Origin: Planctomycetota bacterium
GTDB lineage: Bacteria > Planctomycetota > Planctomycetia > Gemmatales > Gemmataceae
Length of the DNA stretch: 33,174 nucleotides
Reading direction: 5' to 3'
Assembly: GCA_003669555.1 (NCBI GenBank)
Contig: QWOS01000044.1
Span: forward strand, 1 to 33,174
The notes under the pieces were generated by a model. That model was not told the DNA's origin. It worked only from the letters and a program-made list of their open reading frames with translations, and did not search any database. The translations under genes were made by a program, and so were the position numbers. This document shows, in pieces, positions 32,983 through 33,174 of this stretch (the stretch's first letter is position 1; every line of letters begins with the position of its first letter).

Positions 32983-33174
32983 ATTTTCACCGTCACGGTC
33001 CGGACCCATGTGGACAAACTGGTGGAGATGCCAGTTTTTGTGGTGGAACCCGATGGCGTGCGATTCACCATACCGGTGAACCTGAGCAATATCCCGGTTT
33101 TCGCGCACCTGCTTCCTCGATACTGATCCGGAAATCGCCGGATCCGACGACCTGGCAACCGGCTGCAACATGGA
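32983..33174 (+). pseudogene. decayed partial duplicate of the 103-residue gene
   Basis: About 90 percent identical at DNA level (19 differences including one inserted base over about 192) to 32590-32780. It lacks the first 36 codons. An inserted base within the codons for NIPCSHTR shifts the frame, giving a stop about 10 codons later (TGA 33123). No start codon precedes it in frame. It continues to the window edge, so the far end is unseen. Confidence 0.8.

Noticed and set aside
1..33174. CRISPR array, prophage or toxin-antitoxin locus
   Set aside because: No regularly spaced repeats, phage structural genes, integrase or small toxin/antitoxin pair could be found by reading the window.

Overview
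The window looks like chromosomal DNA from a member of the Planctomycetota, probably a relative of Gemmata. This is inferred from protein families and not from any database search. The pointers are: a Tat-exported DUF1501 protein, a DUF1559 pilin-like gene (broken here), two very large secreted c-type cytochrome/beta-propeller proteins of the kind common in Planctomycetes, an exported protein with an LExLExRLVP-type N-terminal motif, and GC-rich genes with ordinary Shine-Dalgarno sites.

Layout. (1) Positions 1-5760 form a worn accessory region with more AT-rich patches. It holds two directly repeated, inactivated IS1-like transposase remnants (1-384 and 4066-4431). Between them lie a small secreted NTF2-like protein (745-1338), a 608-bp internally deleted IS66 element with perfect terminal repeats (1511-2118), a secreted beta-propeller protein (2322-3866) and the C-terminal stump of a DUF1501 gene (3878-4066). 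After the second IS remnant comes a DUF1559 pseudogene carrying three in-frame stop codons (4491-5378). (2) 5768-8328 is a two-component system on the minus strand: an OmpR-type regulator overlapping its sensor kinase. (3) 8543-12728 carries a PIG-L deacetylase, an exported FG-GAP/cyclophilin protein and two small secreted proteins. (4) 12782-17782 carries an EamA transporter, a tandem alpha/beta hydrolase divergent from it, a PdeM-like metallophosphoesterase and a BON-domain protein. (5) 18002-18173 is a self-contained tRNA-Arg(ACG) unit with promoter and terminator. (6) 18264-24231 carries a DUF1501 protein and a 1361-residue LamG/propeller/cytochrome/ThuA protein. (7) 24306-28575 is a tightly overlapped five-gene operon: a CDP-alcohol phosphatidyltransferase and a complete ABC importer. 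(8) 28662-33174 carries an ankyrin-like protein, a 1017-residue propeller/HEAT/cytochrome protein, and a 103-residue protein of unknown function with a decayed partial tandem copy at the window edge.

How the genes work together. The large cytochrome proteins, the DUF1501 protein, the ThuA module and the PIG-L and esterase enzymes fit a periplasmic carbohydrate-oxidation and -degradation lifestyle, but no complete pathway is encoded. The clearest functional unit is the 24306-28575 operon. There, stop/start overlaps couple a membrane phospholipid-headgroup transferase to an importer of unknown substrate, which suggests (inference only) that the imported compound feeds lipid synthesis. I did not find a convincing new defence or mobile system. 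The most unusual items are that operon, the tandem hydrolase with an aspartate at the nucleophile position of its first domain, the FG-GAP/cyclophilin fusion, the deleted IS66 element and the duplicated small gene.
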